NCBI RefSeq assembly: GCF_013410455.1
Contig: NZ_JACCFW010000001.1
Span: 2,496,929-2,560,928, forward strand
DNA from: Allobranchiibius huperziae
GTDB lineage: Bacteria; Actinomycetota; Actinomycetes; Actinomycetales; Dermatophilaceae
Direction of reading: 5' to 3'
DNA: 64,000 nt
Shown here: piece by piece, positions 12,555 through 19,753 of the stretch
Layout: each line of letters begins with the position of its first letter
How positions within the stretch are numbered: the first letter of the stretch is position 1
The notes under the pieces: generated by a model
Database searches by the model: none
Told to the model about the DNA's origin: nothing
What the model saw: only the letters and a program-made list of their open reading frames with translations
Translations under genes and position numbers: made by a program

Positions 12555-13790
12555 TCAGCCCGCCAGCGCCGCCTCGTCACGCGCCCACAGCCCGGTCAGG
12601 CCGCGGAAGTGGGCCAGGAACCGCTCGTGCTCGTGCGGCGGATAGGTCGAGCGGACGGTGTCGACCAGGATCGCGTCGAACGACGGCGACGTCACCCACT
12701 CCAGCACCATCTCGTCCACGTGCGGCAGCGCCGTCCCCACGAAGTCGCGATACTTCTCCACCTCGAAGTAGTCGTCCGAGAGCCGTTGGTAGTCAGCCAG
12801 TTTCGCGTCGTACGACGCGTCGGTGTCGGCGATGTCGAACCACGGACCGGTGTCCACCTGGGTCCGGGCGCGGCGGCCGCTGACCGCGCAGTAGACCGAC
12901 CACTTCAGCAGCGACTTCATCGCCCAGGGGAAGTAGTAGTGCAGGGAGGTGACCGCGACGTCGGGGCAGGCGTTCGCGTAGTCGATCGGATAGACGACGC
13001 CGTCCTTGACGAGCATCTCGCAGCTGTTGAACTCCCACCGGAAGAACGCGTTGACCGTCTGCGCGATCGTGCGCGTCTCGGCACCGACCGCCGGGCTGAG
13101 GAAGTCGTGCGACACGGCGTACCGCTCGTGCATCGGCTGGTCCGGGCGGAAGTTCATCACCATCGTCTCCGGTCCGATGGTGAGCGCCCTTGCGAACACC
13201 TCGAATCCGTCGACCGCGGCCTGCAGGTGCATCAGCATCTCGCCGGACTCGTCGTACGAGCGGTGCAGCTCGGCCTCGTCGCGGACCATCGATACGCCTC
13301 GCCACGCGCCGCCGTCGAACGGCTTCATGAACATCGGGTAGCCCACGTCCCGCGCGACCGCGGCCAGGTCGAACGGCGCGTTGTACCGGCCCGAGGTGTA
13401 GGCCCACCGCACGTTGTCCAGGGGATTCTTGTACGGCACGAGCACCGTCTCGGGGACGTGCATCCCGAGACGCATCAGCGCGCAGTACGCCGAGTGCTTC
13501 TCCATCGACTGGAAGGTGAACGGGCTGTTGAGCAGATAGACGTCGTCCATCAGCGCGACCTTCTTCAGCCACTCGCGCGGGTGGTAGTACCAGTGCGCCA
13601 GCCGGTCGATGACCAGGTCGGTCCGCGGCGTGGAGCGCAGGTTGAACGGCTCGATGGTCAGGCGCTCGGCGCGTACGTCGTGGGTCTCGCCGCCGTAGCG
13701 CACCGGCCCCATCCGGTGCACCAGCTCCTCGAACGCCCGCGGCCAGTCCTCCTCGGCGCCCAACAGCAACCCGATCAGATGCTCGCTCAT
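12555..13790 (-). CDS. ATP-grasp domain protein
   Basis: A 411-aa protein that starts MSEHLIGLLLGAEEDWPRAF. Residues about 150-330 look like an ATP-grasp fold: YPMFMKPFDGGAWRGVSMVR is the ATP-clamping strand-Lys segment with a Gly-rich loop, and WEFNSCEMLVKDGVVYPIDY followed by NACPD supplies the acidic/Asn metal-binding end. ATP-grasp enzymes join a carboxylate to an amine or thiol through an acyl-phosphate; the substrates here are unknown. The frame stays open far upstream, but the family homology and the ATG at 13790 set the start. It is 68 bp after an esterase gene on the same strand, probably one transcript with it and ybbN. Confidence 0.75.
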   Translation of the reverse strand: MSEHLIGLLLGAEEDWPRAFEELVHRMGPVRYGGETHDVRAERLTIEPFNLRSTPRTDLVIDRLAHWYYHPREWLKKVALMDDVYLLNSPFTFQSMEKHSAYCALMRLGMHVPETVLVPYKNPLDNVRWAYTSGRYNAPFDLAAVARDVGYPMFMKPFDGGAWRGVSMVRDEAELHRSYDESGEMLMHLQAAVDGFEVFARALTIGPETMVMNFRPDQPMHERYAVSHDFLSPAVGAETRTIAQTVNAFFRWEFNSCEMLVKDGVVYPIDYANACPDVAVTSLHYYFPWAMKSLLKWSVYCAVSGRRARTQVDTGPWFDIADTDASYDAKLADYQRLSDDYFEVEKYRDFVGTALPHVDEMVLEWVTSPSFDAILVDTVRSTYPPHEHERFLAHFRGLTGLWARDEAALAG

Positions 13791-13858
13791 CGACCCACCC
13801 GCATGCCCATGCAGATCACCGTATGCCGCGCCCGGTCCTCGCGGCGCGCGAACGGCGT

Positions 13859-14599
13859 TCAGCCCCAGACGCTCTCCAGCAGGCGCGGCAGCACCGGATC
13901 CAGCGCCGCGCGCCACGCCGGGTAGTCGTGGCCGCCCTCGACCTCCGTCAGCCGCGTCGAGACACCCGCCTGCCGAAGCGCCGTCGCGGTCAGCCGGTTG
14001 TTGGGCAGGTTCTCCTCCTCGCGCCCACAGGTCAGCATGACCTCGAACCGGCGCCCGGGCGCGGGCCTCCAAGAGGACAGGCCCGCGACGGCGTCGGCCA
14101 CCCGATCGAAGCGCACCAGATCGATCTCCCGGCCCTGCGTCTGCTCGGCGAACAGCTGCCGGTCCGTCTCCGGCGTGAAGAAGGAACCGGACTGCGCGAA
14201 CACGGCACCGACCCGCTCGTCGGCCATGCCCACGAGCAGCGAGGTGAGTCCCCCGAGGCTGGCGCCCATCACCGCGACCGAAGACGCCACGTCGTACCGC
14301 TCCTGCAGCGCGGTCAGACCCGTCGAGAAGCTGCGGAGATAGCGCGGTGAGGCGGTGTACCACTGGGTGCGGCGCCGGACATCGGCCAGCACCAACCGCA
14401 TCGGCGGCAGGTCGCCCCGCCCGACGCGCCGCGCAGCCCAGTCGACCAGCCCGCCCTCCACGTCGTACGCCGGACCGTCGTGCACCCACAGCAGCGGCGC
14501 CTCGGCGTCGTCCGCGAGGTCGGCGGGGCGGCACACCTCGACGTGCAGAGGTCCCTCGAACGCGCTGGGCAGCTCGTGGCGCGTACGCCGCCAGTCCAT
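13859..14599 (-). CDS. Esterase family alpha/beta hydrolase (enterochelin-esterase-like)
   Basis: A 246-aa protein of the putative-esterase (Fes/esterase D) family. The nucleophile elbow is MGASLGG with Ser114; the likely catalytic His is His224 in EGGHDYPAW; the oxyanion strand is LLWVHDGPAYD. There is no signal peptide, so it is cytoplasmic. Family members hydrolyse siderophore esters, acyl-peptides or S-formylglutathione. No siderophore genes are nearby, so enterochelin is unlikely. It starts 10 bp after ybbN and precedes the ATP-grasp gene. A ligase beside a hydrolase suggests the two act on one metabolite or tag, which is inference only. Confidence 0.8.
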   Translation of the reverse strand: MDWRRTRHELPSAFEGPLHVEVCRPADLADDAEAPLLWVHDGPAYDVEGGLVDWAARRVGRGDLPPMRLVLADVRRRTQWYTASPRYLRSFSTGLTALQERYDVASSVAVMGASLGGLTSLLVGMADERVGAVFAQSGSFFTPETDRQLFAEQTQGREIDLVRFDRVADAVAGLSSWRPAPGRRFEVMLTCGREEENLPNNRLTATALRQAGVSTRLTEVEGGHDYPAWRAALDPVLPRLLESVWG

Positions 14600-14609
14600 C
14601 CGCCGCTGC

Positions 14610-15572
14610 TCAGTACAGGGCGGACATCAGCGCGGTACGAGCCTTCTTCACCCGCGGGTCGGACGGCCCGACGACGTCGAAGAGCCCGATCAGGTGCTGG
14701 CGGGCGGCGTTGCGCTCGTCGCCGGAGGTGACCCGCACCAGGTCGACCAGCCGCACGAACGCGTCCTCGACGTGGCCGCCCAGGACGTCCAGGTCGGCGA
14801 CGACGGTCTGCTTCTCGACGTCGGTGGGTGCCGCTGCTGCGGCCGCCCGGGCCTCCTGCAGGTCCACGCCGTCGGTGCGCTGCAGCAGCCGCACCTGGCC
14901 CAGTCCGAGCACGGCCTCCTCGTCCTGCGGGTCCGCTGCGATGGCCTGTTCGTACGCCGCGACCGCTGCCGCGTAGTCACCGGATTCGATGGCGGCGTAG
15001 GCCTGTTCGTGCAACGGGGAGATCTCGGGCTCGGCCGGCTGCTCGCTGTCCGCCGCCGGTGCGTCGCTGACCGGCACGCGCCCGGTGACGCCGTTGGCAG
15101 CTGCGGCCTCGAGCACCTTGTCGAAGACGCCGCGCACGGCGTCGACCGGCTGGTCGCCGGCGTAGAGCGGCAGCGGCTGGCCCTTGACGAGCGCGAGCAC
15201 CATCGGAACCTGCTGCACCTGCAACGCCTGCCGGATCTGCATCGCGACGTCGATGTCCGCCGACGCGAGCACGAGCCGCCCGGCGTACTCCCGCACGACG
15301 CCGGCCAGCGTGTCGATGTGCTCGCGGCTGGCGGGGCGGGCACCGGAGTAGAGCGCGAAGATGACCGGCACGTCCATCGACTGCTGCACGGCGTCGCCGA
15401 AGGTGACGTCGTCGACCTCACGGACCAACGAGTCCTCGCCGGGGCCCGCTGGTGCGCCACCGGCGGCACCGGAGGCCCGAGAGCCGGCAGCAGGTCTGGC
15501 CGGCTTCTTGGCCAGTCCGGACAGGTCGATGGCGCCGCGCAACGACGCAGGGGTGATCGGCTGGTCGCTCAT
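14610..15572 (-). CDS. ybbN: YbbN-like co-chaperone (thioredoxin-fold plus TPR)
   Basis: A 320-aa protein with an Ala/Gly/Pro-rich lead (residues 1-48), a thioredoxin-like domain (about 50-165) and a TPR-like helical part with YAAIESGDYAAAVAAYEQAI. The thioredoxin active site CxxC is absent: the segment after the central strand reads FALYSGARPASRE. This matches actinobacterial YbbN/CnoX-type proteins, which act as holdases or co-chaperones and not as oxidoreductases. CAGAAT ends 6 nt before the ATG, so this may be another leaderless start. It is the first gene of a probable ybbN-esterase-ATP-grasp transcript. Confidence 0.85.
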   Translation of the reverse strand: MSDQPITPASLRGAIDLSGLAKKPARPAAGSRASGAAGGAPAGPGEDSLVREVDDVTFGDAVQQSMDVPVIFALYSGARPASREHIDTLAGVVREYAGRLVLASADIDVAMQIRQALQVQQVPMVLALVKGQPLPLYAGDQPVDAVRGVFDKVLEAAAANGVTGRVPVSDAPAADSEQPAEPEISPLHEQAYAAIESGDYAAAVAAYEQAIAADPQDEEAVLGLGQVRLLQRTDGVDLQEARAAAAAAPTDVEKQTVVADLDVLGGHVEDAFVRLVDLVRVTSGDERNAARQHLIGLFDVVGPSDPRVKKARTALMSALY

Positions 15573-15642
15573 GGGCCCATTCTGTCGTGTCGCCGTCGGG
15601 ACCCGTCGGCGTGGTCAGTAGAACACCGTCGAGCGGAGGGGG

Positions 15643-17364
15643 TCAGAAGCGCGCGGGCTCCCGGTAGACGCCCCACACGTCGCGCAGGGCGTCGCAGATC
15701 TCGCCCATCGTCGCCTCGACCCGCACCGCGGCCAGCATCGGCTCGATGAGGTTGTCGCTGCTCTTCGCGGCGGCGACCATCCGCGCCAGCGCCGCGTCGA
15801 CGGCGACTCCGTCGCGGGCTGCCTTGCGGGCGCCGAGCGCCCGGACCTGCTCGACCTCCACCTCGTGCGAGACCCGCATGATCTCCAGGTCACCCGCGAG
15901 CGACTCGGTGTGGCAGTTGACTCCGACCACCCGCTTCTCGCCCTTCTCCAGCGCCACTTGGTACTGGAAGGCCGCCTCGGCGATCTCGGACATGAACCAG
16001 CCGTCCTCGATGCCGCGCAGCAGGCCGGAGGTGATCGGGCCGATCTCGTGCTGCACCGCGCCGGAGGCGTCCCGCTCCCGGCCGAGCTCCCCCATCTCCC
16101 GGATCTTGTCGAAGATCGCCTCCGCCTCGGCCTCGAGCCGGTCGGTGAGCGCCTCCACGTAGTATGAGCCGCCGAGCGGGTCGGCCACGTTGACCACGCC
16201 CGTCTCCTCCATGAGCACCTGCTGGGTACGCAGCGCCACCTCGGCCGACTGGTCGCTGGGCAGCGCCAGCGTCTCGTCGAGCGCGTTGGTGTGCAGCGAG
16301 TTCGTGCCGCCCAGCACGGCCGCCAGCGCCTCGACCGCGGTGCGCACGACGTTGTTGGTCGGCTGCTGCGCGGTCAGGGAGACCCCGGCGGTCTGGGTGT
16401 GGAAACGCAGCCACTGCGCCTTGTCGGTCTTCGCGCCGTACTCGTCGCGCAGCCAGCGCGCCCAGATCCGGCGGGCGGCGCGGAACTTCGCGATCTCCTC
16501 GAAGAAGTCGATGTGGCTGTCGAAGAAGAAGGACAGCCCGGGCGCGAAGACGTCGACGTCCATGCCCCGCGACAGGCCCAGCTCGACGTAGCCGAAGCCG
16601 TCGGCCAGCGTGTACGCAAGCTCCTGCGCAGCCGTCGAACCGGCCTCCCGGATGTGGTAGCCGGAGACCGAGAGCGGTTTGTACGCAGGGATGTTCGCGC
16701 TCGTGTACTCCATCAGGTCGCCGATCAGGCGCAGATGCGGCTCGGGCGCGAAGAGCCACTCCTTCTGGGCGATGTACTCCTTGAAGATGTCGGTCTGCAG
16801 AGTGCCGTTGAGCTTCGTGATGTCCACACCCTGACGCTCGGCCGCGACCAGGTACATGCAGAACGCCGGCACCGCGGGGCCGCTGATCGTCATCGACGTC
16901 GTGACGTCACCGAGTGGGATGTCCGCGAAGAGGGTCTCCATGTCGGCGGCCGAGTCGATCGCGACGCCGCAGTGGCCGACCTCGCCGAGCGCGAGCCCGT
17001 CGTCGGAGTCGCGGCCCATGAGGGTCGGCATGTCGAACGCGACGGAGAGCCCGCCGCCTCCGCGCTCGAGGATCATCTTGTAGCGCTCGTTGGTCTGCAC
17101 CGCGTTGCCGAAGCCCGCGAACTGCCGGATCGTCCAGGGACGGCCCCGGTATCCGGTCGCGTACAAGCCTCGGGTGAAAGGGAATTCACCCGGCCAGCCG
17201 ATGCCGTCCGGCGCCTCCCCCTCGGGCGGCCCGTAGACGGGGTCGACCTGCACTCCGGACAAGGTGGTGAAGTCCGCGTCACGCACCAGGCCCTTGGTCT
17301 CGGCGGCGGCGAAGCGGTCCTGCCAGCGGCGGTGGCCCTGGCTCGACTCGCGGTGGTTTTCCAT
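15643..17364 (-). CDS. Acyl-CoA mutase large subunit, methylmalonyl-CoA mutase family
   Basis: A 573-aa catalytic TIM-barrel subunit of the B12-dependent acyl-CoA mutase family: GRPWTIRQFAGFGNAVQTNE, GGGGLSVAFDMPTLMGRDSD, VSGYHIREAGSTAAQELAYT. The family rearranges methylmalonyl-CoA/succinyl-CoA or isobutyryl-CoA/butyryl-CoA. The Tyr in ATGYRGRP sits where methylmalonyl-CoA mutase has its key Tyr, and PEPHLRLIGDL keeps an Arg near the carboxylate-binding position. That leans toward a methylmalonyl-CoA-like acid, but I cannot be sure. The C-terminal B12-binding domain is missing, so a separate small subunit is needed; none is in the window. MeaB and an epimerase are 10-13 kb away. Confidence 0.88.
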   Translation of the reverse strand: MENHRESSQGHRRWQDRFAAAETKGLVRDADFTTLSGVQVDPVYGPPEGEAPDGIGWPGEFPFTRGLYATGYRGRPWTIRQFAGFGNAVQTNERYKMILERGGGGLSVAFDMPTLMGRDSDDGLALGEVGHCGVAIDSAADMETLFADIPLGDVTTSMTISGPAVPAFCMYLVAAERQGVDITKLNGTLQTDIFKEYIAQKEWLFAPEPHLRLIGDLMEYTSANIPAYKPLSVSGYHIREAGSTAAQELAYTLADGFGYVELGLSRGMDVDVFAPGLSFFFDSHIDFFEEIAKFRAARRIWARWLRDEYGAKTDKAQWLRFHTQTAGVSLTAQQPTNNVVRTAVEALAAVLGGTNSLHTNALDETLALPSDQSAEVALRTQQVLMEETGVVNVADPLGGSYYVEALTDRLEAEAEAIFDKIREMGELGRERDASGAVQHEIGPITSGLLRGIEDGWFMSEIAEAAFQYQVALEKGEKRVVGVNCHTESLAGDLEIMRVSHEVEVEQVRALGARKAARDGVAVDAALARMVAAAKSSDNLIEPMLAAVRVEATMGEICDALRDVWGVYREPARF

Positions 17365-17377
17365 GTGAGCCAGATTA
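17365..17377 (-). promoter_or_regulatory. Leaderless -10 box of the acyl-CoA mutase gene
   Basis: Read on the minus strand, TAATCT (17377-17372) is followed by 7 nt and then the ATG at 17364. There is no Shine-Dalgarno. The box is close to the TAnnnT consensus and its spacing places the transcription start at or next to the A of ATG. Confidence 0.6.
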
Positions 17378-17433
17378 CGTCGAGCCGGGTGTTACTCCCT
17401 CGTACCGGTTCCGCGCCATGCGCCCCGGTGTTG

Positions 17434-17500
17434 TCCGTTTTGATTTGTATTTCTCCGTTTGTGTTGACATCGACCCGTGTGGGCCACTACACATACCTCT
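17434..17500 (+). promoter_or_regulatory. fru operon promoter with possible FruR operator
   Basis: TTGACA (17464-17469), an 18-bp spacer and TACACA (17488-17493) form the best promoter in the window, ending 7 nt before the GTG at 17501. Two direct repeats, TCCGTTTTGA (17434-17443) and TCCGTTTGTG (17454-17463), lie 20 bp apart and abut the -35 box. Two turns of the helix between direct repeats suits a DeoR-family operator, so autoregulation by FruR is a reasonable inference. This stretch is notably AT-rich for the region. Confidence 0.6.
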
Positions 17501-18295
17501 GTGACCGAACACACACGGGAGAGCACCCCCACCCTCTACGCCGCCGAACGACAGGCCCTGATCCTGCGATCGGCGCAGGCGCACGGCCGCGTCGAGGTCG
17601 CCGCCGTCGCGGCCGAGCTCGACGTCACGCCTGAGACGGTGCGGCGTGACCTGACCGTCCTGGAGCGCCGCGGCAGAGTGCGCCGGGTGCACGGCGGCGC
17701 GATCCCGGTCGAGCGCCTCGACATCGAGCCGACGGTGGCCGCACGCATCGAGGCCAACGCGCAGGAGAAGGAGCGCATCGCCCGCGCGGCGGTCGAGTTC
17801 CTGCCCGCCGAGGGCACCGTGATCATCGACGGCGGTACGACGACCGCGCGGCTCGCGGAGTTCTTCCCCCGCGACCGGGAGCTGACCGTCGTGACGACGT
17901 CCCTGCCCGTCGCCAGCACCCTGGCCGCCTTCCCCGGGGTCTCACTGCACCTGGTCGGCGGCTACCTGCGCGGTCGCACGCTGACCGCCGTCGGCGACTG
18001 GACCACCGCAGCCCTGGCCGGCATCTACGCCGACGTCGCCTTCCTCGGCACGAACGGGCTGAGCCTCGAACACGGTTTGAGCACCCCCGACCAGCGCGAG
18101 GCCGCCGCGAAGCGCGCGATGATCGCCTCCGCCAAGGAACGCGTCGTCCTCATGGACGCCGACAAGTACGGCCAGGCGCACTTCTCCCGGTTCGCCGACC
18201 TCGACGAGATCGACACGGTCATCACCGACGATTCGCTGAGAGCCGAGGACGCCCGCTCCATCCAGCAGCTCGGTCCGCAGGTGGTGCGCGCATGA
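17501..18295 (+). CDS. fruR: DeoR/GlpR-family regulator of fructose PTS (FruR-like)
   Basis: A 264-aa repressor of the DeoR family. The N-terminal winged HTH (VEVAAVAAELDVTPETVRRD, then RRVHGGA) is followed by the DeoRC sugar-phosphate sensor domain (IIDGGTTTARLAEFF, AFLGTNGLSLEHGLSTPD). Family members of this context sense fructose-1-phosphate. An in-frame GTG at 17477 would lie inside the promoter, so GTG 17501 is preferred as a leaderless start. Its last 4 bases overlap fruK (ATGA), so it heads and very likely controls the fructose operon. Confidence 0.9.
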   Translation: MTEHTRESTPTLYAAERQALILRSAQAHGRVEVAAVAAELDVTPETVRRDLTVLERRGRVRRVHGGAIPVERLDIEPTVAARIEANAQEKERIARAAVEFLPAEGTVIIDGGTTTARLAEFFPRDRELTVVTTSLPVASTLAAFPGVSLHLVGGYLRGRTLTAVGDWTTAALAGIYADVAFLGTNGLSLEHGLSTPDQREAAAKRAMIASAKERVVLMDADKYGQAHFSRFADLDEIDTVITDDSLRAEDARSIQQLGPQVVRA

Positions 18296-19239
18296 TCGTC
18301 ACCCTCACCCCCAACCCGTCGCTGGACCGCACGCTGGTGCTCGACCGGCTGGTCCGTGGCGAGGTCAACCGGGCACTGGAGAGTCGCCTGGAGCCGGGCG
18401 GCAAGGGCGTCAACGTCACCCGCGCGCTGGTCGCGAACGGATCCACGAGCATCGCCGTCTTCCCCTGTGGCGGGAACAACGGCCGCCTCATGGAGCTGCT
18501 CATCGCCGAGGAGCGGGTCACGGCCCGGGTGGTGCCCGTCGGCGGACCGATCCGGGTCAACACCGCGATCGTGGAGCCCGACGGCACCACCACCAAGGTC
18601 AACGAACCCGGCAGCCGCTTCAGCGAGGCCGAGACCGCCGCCGTCCTGGACCAGACCGCTTCCCTGCTCCCCCACGCGACGTGGCTCGCCGTGTGCGGAT
18701 CGCTCGCTCCCGGCATGCCCGCGCACTTCCCGGCGCACGCCGTGCGCCTGGCCCGCGACGCCGGCGTGCGGTGCGCGGTCGACGCCTCGGGCGCAGCCCT
18801 GGAATCCGGCGTCAGCGCCGGCCCGGACCTGATCAAACCGAACCGCACAGAGCTCGCCGAGCTGGTCGGCCGCCCACTGGACCGGCTCGCCGACGTACGC
18901 GCCGCGGCCGCCGAACTGGTGCGCGGCGGCGTGGGAGCCGTGGTGGTCAGCCTCGGACGTGACGGTGCGCTGGCCGTCGACGCCGACACCGTGGCCCTCG
19001 CGACGGCCACCACAAGCCGCCCCAAATCAACTGTGGGAGCGGGAGATTCGCTCTTGGCCGGAATGCTCTTCACCCTCGAGCGCTCCGGCACGCTCGCCGA
19101 CGCACTGGCCACCGGCGTCACCTGGGGCACCGCGGCGGTGCAGCTTCCCGGCACCCAGGTGCCGCGCCCGGGCGACCTCGCGGGCATCACCCCGCGAACG
19201 ACGTACGCGCCCGACGAGGACCTCGCCCTCGCGGACTGA
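18292..19239 (+). CDS. fruK: 1-phosphofructokinase FruK
   Basis: A 315-aa PfkB-family kinase that phosphorylates fructose-1-phosphate, the product of the PTS, to fructose-1,6-bisphosphate. Seen: MIVTLTPNPSLDRTLVLDRL at the start, GGKGVNVTRALVANG (PfkB signature 1), the FruK-type segment LIKPNRTELAELVGR, and the anion hole STVGAGDSLLAGML with its catalytic Asp. The ATG overlaps the fruR stop by 4 bp, so translation is coupled. It is followed after 67 bp by the IIA gene. Confidence 0.96.
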   Translation: MIVTLTPNPSLDRTLVLDRLVRGEVNRALESRLEPGGKGVNVTRALVANGSTSIAVFPCGGNNGRLMELLIAEERVTARVVPVGGPIRVNTAIVEPDGTTTKVNEPGSRFSEAETAAVLDQTASLLPHATWLAVCGSLAPGMPAHFPAHAVRLARDAGVRCAVDASGAALESGVSAGPDLIKPNRTELAELVGRPLDRLADVRAAAAELVRGGVGAVVVSLGRDGALAVDADTVALATATTSRPKSTVGAGDSLLAGMLFTLERSGTLADALATGVTWGTAAVQLPGTQVPRPGDLAGITPRTTYAPDEDLALAD

Positions 19240-19306
19240 TCGACCGAACACCCATCCGGCGGCCGGTCCGGCCCGTCGCACAGCAGCCCCACGAAAGGAA
19301 CAACCG

Positions 19307-19753
19307 ATGTCCATCATCACCACCGACCAGGTCGTCCTCGACCTGAGCGCGACGGACCGCCACGAGGCGACCCGCACCCTCGCGCAGACCCTCGTCGCCA
19401 GCGGGCGGGTGACCGACCTGGAACAGTTCCTGGCCGACGTGCGCAAGCGCGAGGAGCAGATGGCGACCGGCCTGCCCGGCGGCATCGGCATCCCCCACGC
19501 CCGCAGCGCCGCGGTGACCGAGCCATCGCTCGTCTTCGGACGCACCACCGGCATCGACTGGGGCGCCGAGGACGGGCCCGCCACCCTCATCTTCCTCATC
19601 GCCGCACCCGAGGGCGGAGGCGATGACCACCTGAAGATCCTCGCCGCCCTCGCCCGGAAGCTCATGCGCCGGGAGTTCCGTGAATCGCTCGCCCAGGCCG
19701 CCGACCCGGCTGCCGTCGTGGACCTCGTCAACAAGGAAGTAGTCGGATCATGA
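19307..19753 (+). CDS. PTS fructose-type EIIA
   Basis: A 148-aa EIIA of the fructose/mannitol class, the phosphocarrier between HPr and the membrane IIBC. The phosphorylated His is His64 in GIGIPHARSAAV. Start at ATG 19307 follows GAAAGGA; a longer open frame upstream is only the shadow of fruK. It is a separate subunit, while many actinobacteria have IIA, IIB and IIC in one chain. The stop overlaps the IIBC start by 4 bp. Confidence 0.94.
   Translation: MSIITTDQVVLDLSATDRHEATRTLAQTLVASGRVTDLEQFLADVRKREEQMATGLPGGIGIPHARSAAVTEPSLVFGRTTGIDWGAEDGPATLIFLIAAPEGGGDDHLKILAALARKLMRREFRESLAQAADPAAVVDLVNKEVVGS

Noticed and set aside
12555-14534. Longer version of the ATP-grasp protein (659 aa)
   Set aside because: The upstream 248 codons are antisense-like Arg/Gly/Ala-rich sequence overlapping the esterase gene in another frame. 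The family-like start is at 13790.
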